Of a DNA stretch of 35,321 nucleotides, positions 6,835-15,322 are shown one piece after another. This DNA comes from G020354785 sp964580815 (lineage in GTDB: Bacteria > Bacteroidota > Bacteroidia > Bacteroidales > UBA10428), in NCBI GenBank assembly GCA_964580815.1, contig CAZOLY010000010.1:1-35321 (forward strand). The letters run 5' to 3'. Numbering within the stretch: position 1 is the first letter of the stretch; each line of letters begins with the position of its first letter. A model generated the notes under the pieces. That model was not told where the DNA came from and ran no database searches. It worked only from the letters and a program-made list of their open reading frames with translations. A program made the position numbers and the translations under genes.

Positions 6835-8265
6835 ATGAAAAAAAGCGTGATAATAATATTTTTATGCATTTGCTCTGTGGCAATTTTTAGCCAGTCAAAT
6901 GTTGAACTTCAATTTCAATTTATAACACCTGATCAGATTGCAGAAGTAACTTTGGATACAGCAACTTTCTTTGACTGGATTAAAAAGGTATACGATGAAG
7001 TTGAAAATCATCTGAAAAATGAAAAAGGAGATAAACAGGTAATAGTTCTAATCACATTGCATAAAAACAAAGAGGCAACAATTGATATTGGGGCAAGGCC
7101 TGAGCTTGACAAATTAAGCATTCAGGCTTTATCAGCTAACATTTCAAAACATGAATCACCAAGAACAAAAATTACCGATTATTCGTTTGCCATCATTGCA
7201 AAACTTAATGATGGCTGTAACCAGGATATAGACGTTATTCCTAATATTGTTTCCCCGAAATACCGGGAACTTACAGAATACAAAGAGCTTGATTTATCCG
7301 GTAAAAAGGCTGCTTTACAGAATTGGGTGCAGAATGAAGTTATTCCGATTTTGGTATATTACGAGACAACCGTTGATCCAAAGTTTGAAGGAGTATTAAG
7401 TGTTGGAAGAATTCTTGAACAAGAAAAATATGTTAATTCAGAAGTTGAAAAACTAACGGAAACCAATCCTGGCTATTGGCGAGCAACTATGGAAATGAGT
7501 TTAGATAATCAATTAATACCATTCACAAAAATCTGCATGTATATTGCAAAAGGAGAATTTGATAAAGCGACCCGTTTGTTGCCTGTTATCAGTTTCTTTT
7601 ATAATGAATCTACGCTTCCTGCAATTTTTCATGATGAAATCTCAGCTAAACTTGATATATTAAGAGAAGAATTAAGCCTTGCCATAAATGAAGGTATTGC
7701 CTTACATGACAAAGGAAAGTATAAAGAAGCTGTTGCGCATTATGAAAACCTGCTGAAGATATTTCCTGAATCTGCCTGGTTAAATTATGAGCTTTATTAT
7801 TCGAAAACGGCACAAATGAAAGATGCAGATGAGATTGATAATGAGTGGAACAAGTCGAAGGAAATAATATACGCGTGTGATCCATTGTACTATATGAATG
7901 TAAGGGCAAAATCCGGGAAAGAAGGTTATCTCTTATTCAGAAGGCGGGAAATAAATATGCTGTTTAATTCAAAAGAAAATCTTAAAGCTGACTTTGTTAA
8001 ATATGCAGACATAGCCTTAGACCTGGAAAATTATGGATTTGCAGCCCAGTTATATTGGTTGATCGTGGGTAACTTTTCTGAAGAAGACTATGACAATAGA
8101 AACATTTTAGCTCATTATCTATACTGCTTAGACAAATTGGGTGATAAAGAGAGCATTAAGAATTTCGCGGGAGACTTCCCAACAGAGTTTGGGAACATTG
8201 AAAAAGAAAGAAGGGAGATAATGGAGGGAAGTCCGTTATATAATGCATTTGAAAAGAAGGACTAA
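6835..8265 (+). CDS. secreted TPR protein paired with the TonB receptor
   Basis: 476 residues with a signal peptide (MKKSVIIIFLCICSVAIFSQ) and no lipobox, so it is periplasmic or secreted. Residues about 67-127 (QVIVLITLHKNKEATIDIG, then RPELDKLSIQAL and a closing strand YSFAIIAKLN) have the strand-strand-helix-strand order of a TonB C-terminal domain; this is a reading by eye, not a search result. Residues about 280-320 (EGIALHDKGKYKEAVAHYENL) form a clear tetratricopeptide repeat, and the rest of the C-terminal half is helical and probably TPR-like. The gene ends three bases before the receptor gene, so the pair is surely one transcript. It may be an accessory subunit binding the receptor plug or its cargo (inference). 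Confidence 0.75.
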   Translation: MKKSVIIIFLCICSVAIFSQSNVELQFQFITPDQIAEVTLDTATFFDWIKKVYDEVENHLKNEKGDKQVIVLITLHKNKEATIDIGARPELDKLSIQALSANISKHESPRTKITDYSFAIIAKLNDGCNQDIDVIPNIVSPKYRELTEYKELDLSGKKAALQNWVQNEVIPILVYYETTVDPKFEGVLSVGRILEQEKYVNSEVEKLTETNPGYWRATMEMSLDNQLIPFTKICMYIAKGEFDKATRLLPVISFFYNESTLPAIFHDEISAKLDILREELSLAINEGIALHDKGKYKEAVAHYENLLKIFPESAWLNYELYYSKTAQMKDADEIDNEWNKSKEIIYACDPLYYMNVRAKSGKEGYLLFRRREINMLFNSKENLKADFVKYADIALDLENYGFAAQLYWLIVGNFSEEDYDNRNILAHYLYCLDKLGDKESIKNFAGDFPTEFGNIEKERREIMEGSPLYNAFEKKD

Positions 8266-8268
8266 AAA

Positions 8269-10419
8269 ATGAAAATAAAAATATATTTCGCTGCACTATT
8301 GATTTGCATCGCTGGTTCTTTATTTGGGCAGGATGAAAAACCAGATTCAACAGAAACAATTCAACTGAAAGAAGTAACTATCACTGCAAACAGATTACCT
8401 GTATTTTTAAAAAGTAATCCGGGGTCAGTTTCGCTGGTTACTGCTGAAGTACTTTCTATCATGCCTAAGGCAATAGCCGCAGAGGAGGCTCTGCGATTGG
8501 TTCCCGGGGTACGCATTGATAACCAGCATGATGGAGAACGTGTTCATGTTTCTATCCGCGGACAAGGTATTTTGACCGAACGTGGTTTGCGTGGAATTGG
8601 AGTAATGATAGATGGCATTCCGGTCAACGATCCCTCAGGTTTTGCCCCGGATTTGTATGATGTGGATTGGGGCACTTTAGAAAAAATTGAGGTTTTACGT
8701 ATCCCCGCTGCAGGCTTATACGGAGGTGGCGGTGCTGCAGGAGTATTAAATATAACTACGAATAATGGCGGCTCAGAACCAATTGGCGGCGAGTTAAGTC
8801 AAACGGTCGGTTCAAATGGATTCACTAAATCATTAATACAGTTAGATGGCCGTAAAGAAGTTGCCGACTATCGCATAAGTTTTTCGCGGACAGATGGTAA
8901 TGGATATCGCGACCATCAGGCTTTTTGGAGCAATAAGCTGTATGAAAAAATCAATTTTCATCCTGGTCAAAGACTATCAATTACACAAATTATCGCTCAC
9001 ACCGATTATTTTCAACAAAATCCTGAAGGATTAAACCTCGGACAATTCGACAATTTATTACAAGCAAATCCGGATGCATGTCCATTTAATGAATACCAAA
9101 AAACGAATCGCACAACCATAGGTTTTCATGGGACATATAAAATCAGCGACATGCATGATATTCAGGCATCCTCATTTTTTCGTTCATGGAACTACAAGGA
9201 AACCAGCAACAGATGTGCAGAGTACAGAAACAATACATTCCCGGGCTTAAGTGCTCAATATAATTTGCACTTAACCTCCGGAAAGATAAAACATCACATG
9301 AGCGTTGGTACGGATTTTAAATGGCAGCATATTAATATGTACAAATTGCAAAGCGCCGGCAATCCGCAGAGAGTTGAGAGCATTGATGAAACGAATATCG
9401 AGACTGACTCGTTGCTTGCCAACCAGATAATCTCGCAAAATAGTATTGGCGGATTTGCTTTATACAAATTTGAAGTCGGCAAATTTAATCTGATGGGAAG
9501 CCTTCGTTATGATATAATGAACAATGAGTTAACTGATAAAATGTTGGCATTGGATATAGCAAAAACTTCAAAGAATTTTACAAAAGTATCTGCACGTTTA
9601 GGAGCAAATTACGCTTTTACCGATGCTCTAATTATGTTCGCTAACTGGAGTCAGGGTTTTATGCCACCATCTACTGAAGAATTAGCCAGCAATCCGGTTG
9701 GCTATAGCGGTTTTAATACCCATCTTGTACCGGCAATATCAAATTGCAGTGAAACAGGTATACGTGGTTTTTATAAAGACATACTCAATTATGAACTTAC
9801 CTGTTTTATAATGAAAACAGAAAATGATTTTTTCCGTTTCAAACAAACCGGCAGGGGAAATCAGGAAGTGTTTTACGGAAATGCGGGAAATAGTAAACGT
9901 AATGGTATTGAATTGTATTTTTCTTTCAGTATATTAAAAAACCTTAGTTTGCAAGTTGCTTATACATTTGCAGATTATAAATATATATCGGCAAAGATCG
10001 ATCCTGTATATACTGATACTGCTTATGTTCTGACCACACCCCCGGCTGCAGGACAATGGTTACCTAATTCACCCAAGCATCAATTTTTTTCTGAAGTTGT
10101 ATATTCAATAAATAATAACTTTAAAGTGAGTTTGGGAACCGAATACCAGTCAGAGTGGGCCATTTATACGGATGCAAAAGCGTATAATGGTGAATTAGAC
10201 CCGGCAATCTATCAAAACTGGCAGGAAGGATTTAATTTATACCATGCCCGCATTTCATATCAATGGAATATTTGGCGATTGAAAGGAGAGTGCAGCATAT
10301 TTGCCCGTAATTTCACCGGAGCAAAATATATGGCGTTTACTGAACCTGACCCTGACGGTAATTCTTATCAACCTGGCCCAAAAAGAGAATTTTTTGGAAA
10401 TATTAAAATAAAATTCTAA
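8269..10419 (+). CDS. TonB-dependent outer-membrane receptor
   Basis: 716 residues. A signal peptide (about 1-20, ending FGQ) is followed by a TonB box-like LKEVTITA at about 33-40. The plug domain (about 45-165) includes LRLVPGVRI, VSIRGQG, GLRGIGVMIDGIPVNDPSG and RIPAAGLYGGGGAAGVLNI, all standard plug landmarks. The rest is a 22-strand barrel ending in the C-terminal Phe needed for BAM-mediated insertion (FGNIKIKF). It resembles siderophore or FecA-like receptors rather than SusC: there is no N-terminal carboxypeptidase-like domain and no SusD neighbour. It imports an unknown ligand using TonB-ExbBD energy. It is co-transcribed with the TPR protein upstream. Confidence 0.93.
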   Translation: MKIKIYFAALLICIAGSLFGQDEKPDSTETIQLKEVTITANRLPVFLKSNPGSVSLVTAEVLSIMPKAIAAEEALRLVPGVRIDNQHDGERVHVSIRGQGILTERGLRGIGVMIDGIPVNDPSGFAPDLYDVDWGTLEKIEVLRIPAAGLYGGGGAAGVLNITTNNGGSEPIGGELSQTVGSNGFTKSLIQLDGRKEVADYRISFSRTDGNGYRDHQAFWSNKLYEKINFHPGQRLSITQIIAHTDYFQQNPEGLNLGQFDNLLQANPDACPFNEYQKTNRTTIGFHGTYKISDMHDIQASSFFRSWNYKETSNRCAEYRNNTFPGLSAQYNLHLTSGKIKHHMSVGTDFKWQHINMYKLQSAGNPQRVESIDETNIETDSLLANQIISQNSIGGFALYKFEVGKFNLMGSLRYDIMNNELTDKMLALDIAKTSKNFTKVSARLGANYAFTDALIMFANWSQGFMPPSTEELASNPVGYSGFNTHLVPAISNCSETGIRGFYKDILNYELTCFIMKTENDFFRFKQTGRGNQEVFYGNAGNSKRNGIELYFSFSILKNLSLQVAYTFADYKYISAKIDPVYTDTAYVLTTPPAAGQWLPNSPKHQFFSEVVYSINNNFKVSLGTEYQSEWAIYTDAKAYNGELDPAIYQNWQEGFNLYHARISYQWNIWRLKGECSIFARNFTGAKYMAFTEPDPDGNSYQPGPKREFFGNIKIKF

Positions 10420-10436
10420 TCAGAGATAATTTAAAT

Positions 10437-10553
10437 ACCTTTGGCAAAGGTGTAGCAATAATAAGGGATTAAGTTGTTTATTGAGCATTTTGCCCCGCTT
10501 TAACTTTTGTGTTGGCGGACAAGGACGAAGTACGTAATTCCTTACTATTGCTA
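10437..10553. repeat. inverted-repeat spacer after the receptor gene
   Basis: The small hairpin ACCTTT-GGC-AAAGGT at 10437-10451 is followed by a long inverted pair: TAGCAATAATAAGGGATT at 10453-10470 and AATTCCTTACTATTGCTA at 10536-10553, 16 of 18 positions matching. Between them AAGTT (10471) and AACTT (10502) extend the stem. No T-run follows, so this is not a typical terminator. The remainder, 10554-10641, holds nothing I recognise. Confidence 0.6.
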
Positions 10554-10641
10554 AACCGGATCGTTCAGGCGCAAAAATATTATCATCCCGGGAAAATTAA
10601 TCGCTATGACGGATCAGTAATAACAAAGAATAATTATTAGC

Positions 10642-11436
10642 GTGGCAAAAACAGAAAATATATTTCAATTCGCCTGTCCAAAGTGTAAACAGGATGTTCA
10701 ATTAGCAGATAACAAATATTTTTGCAATGGCTGTAAAAGGAGCTATCCGATTGTAAAGAATATTCCGGATTTTATTTCATTGGATCAAGAGGGAAAACGT
10801 ACCAATATTACGCGGATAGCGAAAGCAATGGATTATATTGCACCTATTTATGAGAGCAAAATATGGTATCAGTTCCTTCTTAATTTATCCGGGGCCCGAA
10901 ATACTTCATTAATTAGTATTGCAAATTTCTATTCTGAGACTTTTAAGAATATAAATGGTTATATTCTTGATGTTGCATGTGGCCCGGTTACTTTTGGCCG
11001 GCGTATAGCTTCATCAACCAGGATTGTTTGTGGCATAGATATATCAACAGGAGTATTACTACGTGGTTTGAAAAATATTATTAAAGATGGTGTTTCAAAT
11101 GTCTGCCTGGCACGATCTCGTATTGAAGAACTGCCATTTATTAACTCTTTTTTTGACGGAGTTATTTGTTCCGGTTCGCTACATCTGTTCCCTGACACCA
11201 TTCTGGCCTTACGTGAAATATACAGAGTAATGAAATCCGGGGCCACTCTGGCAGTTCAAACATTCATTGCCGGAAATACAATCATGAACCGTATATTAAA
11301 AAAAAGAAGCTATATACATACTTTTAAACTTAAAGAATTACAGCAGTATATAATTGAGGCAGGTTTTGGAGGATTTCAATCAAAGCTGGACGGATGTGTT
11401 ATAATATTCACTGTAAATAAACCAAGTACTAACTAA
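10642..11436 (+). CDS. zinc-ribbon methyltransferase, first copy
   Basis: 264 residues. The start is GTG; the next ATG is at the MDYIAP segment and would remove the zinc ribbon, so GTG is kept. The N-terminal Trm112-like ribbon has Cys12, Cys15, Cys28 and Cys31 (CPKC...CNGC), followed by the typical RSYPIVKNIPDFI. The SAM-binding Rossmann domain follows, with motif I at about 107-118 (ILDVACGPVTFGRR), the acidic second strand (VCGIDIS), IEELPF and the FDGVICSGSLHLFPD segment common in UbiE/RlmA-like enzymes. The substrate is unknown; a lipid, quinone or small molecule is likelier than RNA, but this is a guess. It is 23 bases upstream of a paralogue that aligns end to end. Confidence 0.85.
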   Translation: MAKTENIFQFACPKCKQDVQLADNKYFCNGCKRSYPIVKNIPDFISLDQEGKRTNITRIAKAMDYIAPIYESKIWYQFLLNLSGARNTSLISIANFYSETFKNINGYILDVACGPVTFGRRIASSTRIVCGIDISTGVLLRGLKNIIKDGVSNVCLARSRIEELPFINSFFDGVICSGSLHLFPDTILALREIYRVMKSGATLAVQTFIAGNTIMNRILKKRSYIHTFKLKELQQYIIEAGFGGFQSKLDGCVIIFTVNKPSTN

Positions 11437-11459
11437 AAATCAATTAAAGAAGAATAATT

Positions 11460-12248
11460 ATGAGGATAGATAAATTAAAATACGTTTGCCCCAGGTGTAA
11501 AAAGCCGGTTCAAACGGTTGATAACGCTCTTCAATGTAAAATTTGTGGACGTATATATCCTGTAATAAAAAACATACCGGACTTTACAGCAGAAAATCTA
11601 AAAGTTAACCCTATTTATCGTTCAATAAAAAAAATGGAATTTCTTGCACCTATTTACGAAGGATATCTTTGGCATTCGTTTATTCTAAAAGGTGTTGGAG
11701 CTAAAAAAAGTTCGCTTGAAAGTATAGTTGATTTTGTTTCGAAAACTTTTAATGGAATAACTGGTAATATCTTAGACGCGGCTTGTGGACCAGCAACTTA
11801 TGGCCGACGCATTGCATCAAACGATAGAAGAGTTTATGGGATAGACTTTTCAATGGGTACATTGAAACAGGGAATGAAGAATATTGCCCGGGATAATGTA
11901 ACTAATATAAGTCTTGCAAGGGCCAGCGTCGAAGAACTTCCATTTGAAAATAATGTATTTGACGGAGTAATTTGTAACGGTTCGCTTCATTTATTTCCTA
12001 ATACCCAGCGTGCTTTGCAGGAAATATCCCGGACTATGAAAAATAATGCTGTGTTGGCAGTAACAACATTCATTGATGGAGACGCATTTATTATTCGTCG
12101 AATAAAAAGACATAAAAAAAAGCTGGCTCGTGTTTTTATAATCTCAGAATTAGAGGAATATCTGAGATCTGCTAATTTTGGAAATTTTCAATCACAAACA
12201 GATGGTAGTTTTATTTTATTTACTGCAAGTAAAACAGAAAATATATAA
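11460..12248 (+). CDS. zinc-ribbon methyltransferase, second copy
   Basis: 262 residues, a tandem paralogue of the gene before it; about half the residues look identical by eye. The ribbon has Cys10, Cys13, Cys26 and Cys29 (CPRC...CKIC), then IYPVIKNIPDFT. Motif I is ILDAACGPATYGRR, then VYGIDFS, VEELPF and FDGVICNGSLHLFPN. All methyltransferase landmarks are intact in both copies, so neither looks decayed. The two probably arose by local duplication and are co-transcribed. They could act on successive steps or work as a pair; nothing in the sequence decides this. Confidence 0.85.
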   Translation: MRIDKLKYVCPRCKKPVQTVDNALQCKICGRIYPVIKNIPDFTAENLKVNPIYRSIKKMEFLAPIYEGYLWHSFILKGVGAKKSSLESIVDFVSKTFNGITGNILDAACGPATYGRRIASNDRRVYGIDFSMGTLKQGMKNIARDNVTNISLARASVEELPFENNVFDGVICNGSLHLFPNTQRALQEISRTMKNNAVLAVTTFIDGDAFIIRRIKRHKKKLARVFIISELEEYLRSANFGNFQSQTDGSFILFTASKTENI

Positions 12249-12264
12249 TTTTGAGATGAAATTT

Positions 12265-12437
12265 CAGCACATAACAGCAAATTTAGGCAAGCTGGACTAA
12301 AAGGCTAATTTAAAAATAAGTACTCAAAACAAACATATTAGCGGTCTGAAAAGTGGGTGGCCCGGCTATTCTTCGCTAAAGCTTCGGTTGGCAGGATAAG
12401 CGCAGCCTTCCCATATTTTCAAACAGTTGTAGCTGTG
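12265..12437. repeat. long intergenic inverted-repeat spacer (site H)
   Basis: It begins CAGCACATAACAGCAAATTT and ends CAGTTGTAGCTGTG. The reverse complement of the end, starting CACAGCTACAACTG, aligns with the start with single-base bulges. An inner G+C-rich portion (12352-12413) holds GGTGGCCCGGC and paired purine/pyrimidine blocks. The starting ten bases GCACATAACA (12267) are identical to those at 2847. The end motif GTTGTAGC corresponds to GTTGTAAG at 3720 and 22222. Confidence 0.5.
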
Positions 12438-12456
12438 ATTTTAAAAGACTGATCTT

Positions 12457-13005
12457 ATGAGTGCTATTCACATATATGCATTTATTGTTGGAATTTATGG
12501 TTTTTTGGATATTTTCTTTCAGAAAAATTCCCGGACAATCATACTTTCTAAAAGTAAAGACAACACATATTTGCCTATATTAATAACATTTATCCTAACC
12601 TTAACTATTATTCCATTCGAGTTTTTATATTTTCACAAACATATCAGCTATTTCTTTTTCTGGATAGGAATATCTATATGCCTGATAGCAATTTTTATAA
12701 GGGTTAAGGGCCAATTGGACTTACGGCATGGATTTTCTACAAGAATTGAAAAACAAGAAAATCATATTCTTGTAACAAAAGGACTTTATAGTATAGTCAG
12801 GCATCCATTATATCTGGCTATGATTTTATTATTAATTGGAGCCAGTACAATGTTATCTTCGCACTACTCATGGATTATTTTGATTATTAACGTATACACT
12901 GTAAAAATACGAATTGACAAAGAAGAGAATTTCTTAATTAAAAATTTCAAAGAATATACTGACTATAAAAATAAGACAAAAAAAATAATCCCATTTATAT
13001 GGTGA
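12457..13005 (+). CDS. isoprenylcysteine-methyltransferase-like membrane protein
   Basis: 182 residues with four to five membrane segments (about 3-22, 42-62, 70-88, 113-150). The C-terminal half has the ICMT/PEMT signature: LVTKGLYSIVRHPLYLAMILLLIG, then a helical pair and RIDKEENFLIKNFKEYTDYKNKTKKIIPFIW, which reads in the family order R-I-x-x-E-E...F...Y..Y...T..iiP. These residues form the SAM pocket at the membrane surface. Bacterial members methylate small lipophilic compounds, but their substrates are mostly unknown. With the methyltransferases at 4265, 10642 and 11460 it makes four SAM enzymes in 9 kb. Confidence 0.88.
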   Translation: MSAIHIYAFIVGIYGFLDIFFQKNSRTIILSKSKDNTYLPILITFILTLTIIPFEFLYFHKHISYFFFWIGISICLIAIFIRVKGQLDLRHGFSTRIEKQENHILVTKGLYSIVRHPLYLAMILLLIGASTMLSSHYSWIILIINVYTVKIRIDKEENFLIKNFKEYTDYKNKTKKIIPFIW

Positions 13006-13033
13006 CAAAGAAAAAATAAAAATATAAATAGTT

Positions 13034-13618
13034 ATGAAAAGAGTACTTTTAATAAGCTTGATTGTCATTGCAATTATACCCGGTTCTATTTATGCTACAG
13101 GCAATTTAATAAATGTTGAATATGAGATAATTAATGCTGATGACCACAAAATAGTAAAACTAAATATTGAGATCAAAGATTCGTCATCTTCAGTCCGGCA
13201 ATTAATGAATCCTCAAAGTTCAGCTGATATACCATCATTTCACGATTTTGAAGGATTAGATATTGAAAGTTTAAATTCTGATATTATTTCTCAGATAAAA
13301 GAGAATGATGAACTGGATTTTTATGTTGAGCGACCGGATTATATTAATGACATAATTCAGCTGATTTCAACCGAATCAGAAAAAGAAAAGGCGATTAAAA
13401 TCTATAACGAGAAAAATTATACGATTAATAATAGCACTAATCAGAGTGTTTCAGTTATTCAAGGCAAGATAGTTAAAAAGGTAACCATTGAAATTACTAT
13501 TCCAATTACAGTAAAATCAAATACTAACCTGACTTTATATCAGCTTGAGGTGAAATACAATGATACTATTTACAAAATTGATAACCTGGATATTAAAATT
13601 GAAAAAGGAGACAGATAA
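13034..13618 (+). CDS. exported protein of unknown function
   Basis: 194 residues. The signal peptide is MKRVLLISLIVIAIIPGSIYA, with cleavage predicted after SIYA. The mature part is acidic, lacks cysteines and alternates predicted strands with Ser/Asn-rich turns (KLNIEIKDSSSSV, KKVTIEITIPITV, LTLYQLEVKYND). No family is recognised. It starts 28 bases after the ICMT-like gene on the same strand and is probably co-transcribed with it. A beta-sandwich fold in the periplasm is plausible. A candidate promoter for the next gene begins right after its stop codon. Confidence 0.7.
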   Translation: MKRVLLISLIVIAIIPGSIYATGNLINVEYEIINADDHKIVKLNIEIKDSSSSVRQLMNPQSSADIPSFHDFEGLDIESLNSDIISQIKENDELDFYVERPDYINDIIQLISTESEKEKAIKIYNEKNYTINNSTNQSVSVIQGKIVKKVTIEITIPITVKSNTNLTLYQLEVKYNDTIYKIDNLDIKIEKGDR

Positions 13619-13650
13619 TTTGCCAGTATGAAATTATATAGTAACTTTTG
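13619..13650 (+). promoter_or_regulatory. candidate Bacteroidota promoter
   Basis: TTTG at 13619-13622 is followed after 19 bases by TAACTTTTG at 13642-13650, close to the Bacteroidota sigma factor pattern (TTTG at -33, TAnnTTTG at -7) with one extra base in the second box. Transcription would start near 13657, leaving about 29 bases of leader before the ATG at 13686. Confidence 0.4.
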
Positions 13651-13685
13651 AATCGGTAAAGATACAAACCTAATATCTACACATA

Positions 13686-15245
13686 ATGAAGAAAATTAAA
13701 CCAATTCCCGCTGATCCCAAAAAAACGGGAAACAACATCGATCGCCGCAAATTTATTGGTGGATTGACGGTTGCTACAGTTGGTGTATCCATTATTCCGG
13801 CGCACGTTCTGGGCGGACCAGCCTATATTGCCCCAAGTGACAAAATCAATGTGGCCTACATTGGTTTAGGAACGCAGGGTTTACGCCAGTTGCCGGCTTT
13901 ACTCGAGATTCCTGAAGTACAGGTAACAGCCGTATGTGACCCGCAACGAAAAGCACTTGGTTATTACGACTGGGACCCGACCTCCCTGCGGGATAAAATA
14001 CGTGAACTAATCGGGAATCCTAACTGGAATACCGGCGGAAACAACACCATTCCGGGTGGTCTTGATATCGGTAAGGAGATTGTTGAGGCTTATTATGCTC
14101 GAAACCGTTCAGAGCAGAAGTTCAATGGATGCAAGGCATACACCGATTTCCGTGAACTCTTTGCAAAAGAAAAAGACATCGATGCCGTACAAATAATGAC
14201 CACCGACCATATGCACGGTATAATATCAGCAGCAGCATTGAAGCGCAATATCGCCGTAACCATGCACAAGCCCCTTGCCAACCGTTTGATTGAGGGAAAG
14301 AAAGTAATAGACATGGCGCATCAATCGGATGTGGTTACGCACCTGATGCCCTGGGACTCCAACGGATCGATGGATCAGATAATGGCCTGGATCGACAGCG
14401 GGGCCATTGGTGAATTGAAAGAGGTGCACAACTGGTCGTTCCGTCCGGTTTGGCCGCAATACGCCACCATTCCGACCGATACTCCTAAAGTTCCTGAAGG
14501 GTTTGACTGGGACTTATGGTTAGGTCCCGAAGCCGAGCGTCCTTACCACCCCCATTATACCAACATGGTTTTCAGGGGCTGGTACGACTTTGGCGGTGGC
14601 TCCATGGCCGATATGGGGCACTACAGTTTATGGACCGTTTTTGAAGCATTGAAACTGGAGAAACCAACAGTAATAGAACCTTGTCTGAGCCACGTTTATG
14701 GAATCAAAGAGGATGGTTCAGCTTTCAAAGTATACAACGACTATTCCTTCCCGTTTGCCTGTTCGGTCCGCTTTAAATATCCGGCCATAAAAAACCGGCC
14801 GGCGGTTGATTTGGTATGGTACGATGGCGGAATGCACCCTCCGGTTCCACAGGAATTCTATGACAGAGGCATTGAATTTCCGTCAGAGGGTATGATGTTC
14901 AAAGGAGACAAGGGTATCATCATGACTTCCGGATTTAAGGTGGAAGATCCTTATCTGTTGTCGGGTGAGGTGAAGGAGACCAAGGAGGTTTCTGCCGCAT
15001 CGGGTGCTGTAAAAATGCCTGGCGTAAAACGCTTTATCGAAGGTGTGAAGAAGAGCGAACAAATCGCCGGAAGTTTCCGTCAGGCATGGCCAATTACTGA
15101 AGCGGTCAACCTTTATGCCGCTGCACTCCGCGCTAACAAAACATTGCTCTATGATGGCGACCAGATGAAGGTGAAAAACGATAAGAAAGCCAACAGCTAC
15201 CTCGACCGCAATTACCGTAAAGGTTGGAAACTTGAAGATATGTAA
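13686..15245 (+). CDS. Gfo/Idh/MocA family oxidoreductase, exported
   Basis: 519 residues. The leader has a twin-arginine-like motif, DRRKFIGG (19-26), before a hydrophobic stretch ending VLGGPA, so the folded enzyme with its cofactor is probably exported by Tat. The NAD(P)-binding fold starts at about 54, with VAYIGLGTQG (57-65) and VCDPQ closing the second strand. The Lys195 segment (MHKPLANR) matches the conserved EKP element. The C-terminal part includes GGSMADMGHYSLWTVFEAL, usual in bacterial members with this long C-terminal domain. These enzymes oxidise or epimerise sugars or inositols. The next gene, a TIM-barrel isomerase-type protein with its own Tat leader, is a common partner. The DNA is visibly richer in G+C than the genes upstream. 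Confidence 0.92.
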   Translation: MKKIKPIPADPKKTGNNIDRRKFIGGLTVATVGVSIIPAHVLGGPAYIAPSDKINVAYIGLGTQGLRQLPALLEIPEVQVTAVCDPQRKALGYYDWDPTSLRDKIRELIGNPNWNTGGNNTIPGGLDIGKEIVEAYYARNRSEQKFNGCKAYTDFRELFAKEKDIDAVQIMTTDHMHGIISAAALKRNIAVTMHKPLANRLIEGKKVIDMAHQSDVVTHLMPWDSNGSMDQIMAWIDSGAIGELKEVHNWSFRPVWPQYATIPTDTPKVPEGFDWDLWLGPEAERPYHPHYTNMVFRGWYDFGGGSMADMGHYSLWTVFEALKLEKPTVIEPCLSHVYGIKEDGSAFKVYNDYSFPFACSVRFKYPAIKNRPAVDLVWYDGGMHPPVPQEFYDRGIEFPSEGMMFKGDKGIIMTSGFKVEDPYLLSGEVKETKEVSAASGAVKMPGVKRFIEGVKKSEQIAGSFRQAWPITEAVNLYAAALRANKTLLYDGDQMKVKNDKKANSYLDRNYRKGWKLEDM

Positions 15246-15322
15246 GTAAAATAAACACAAATAAAATAAGGCACAAAAGAAAAATGAAACAGACACAAAG
15301 ACACAATTTAAAATAATATATC

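Noticed and set aside
8269..10419. SusC-type polysaccharide receptor
   Set aside because: There is no N-terminal carboxypeptidase-like domain, no SusD partner, and the length is shorter than SusC proteins.
1516..12437. Calling the spacers classical integron attC sites
   Set aside because: Their ends do not fit RYYYAAC/GTTRRRY, and no integrase or attI is visible; only a resemblance can be claimed.
14883..15296. 137-codon minus-strand ORF within the oxidoreductase gene
   Set aside because: It is a shadow of a well-supported gene; composition is Leu/Phe/Cys-rich without any motif.
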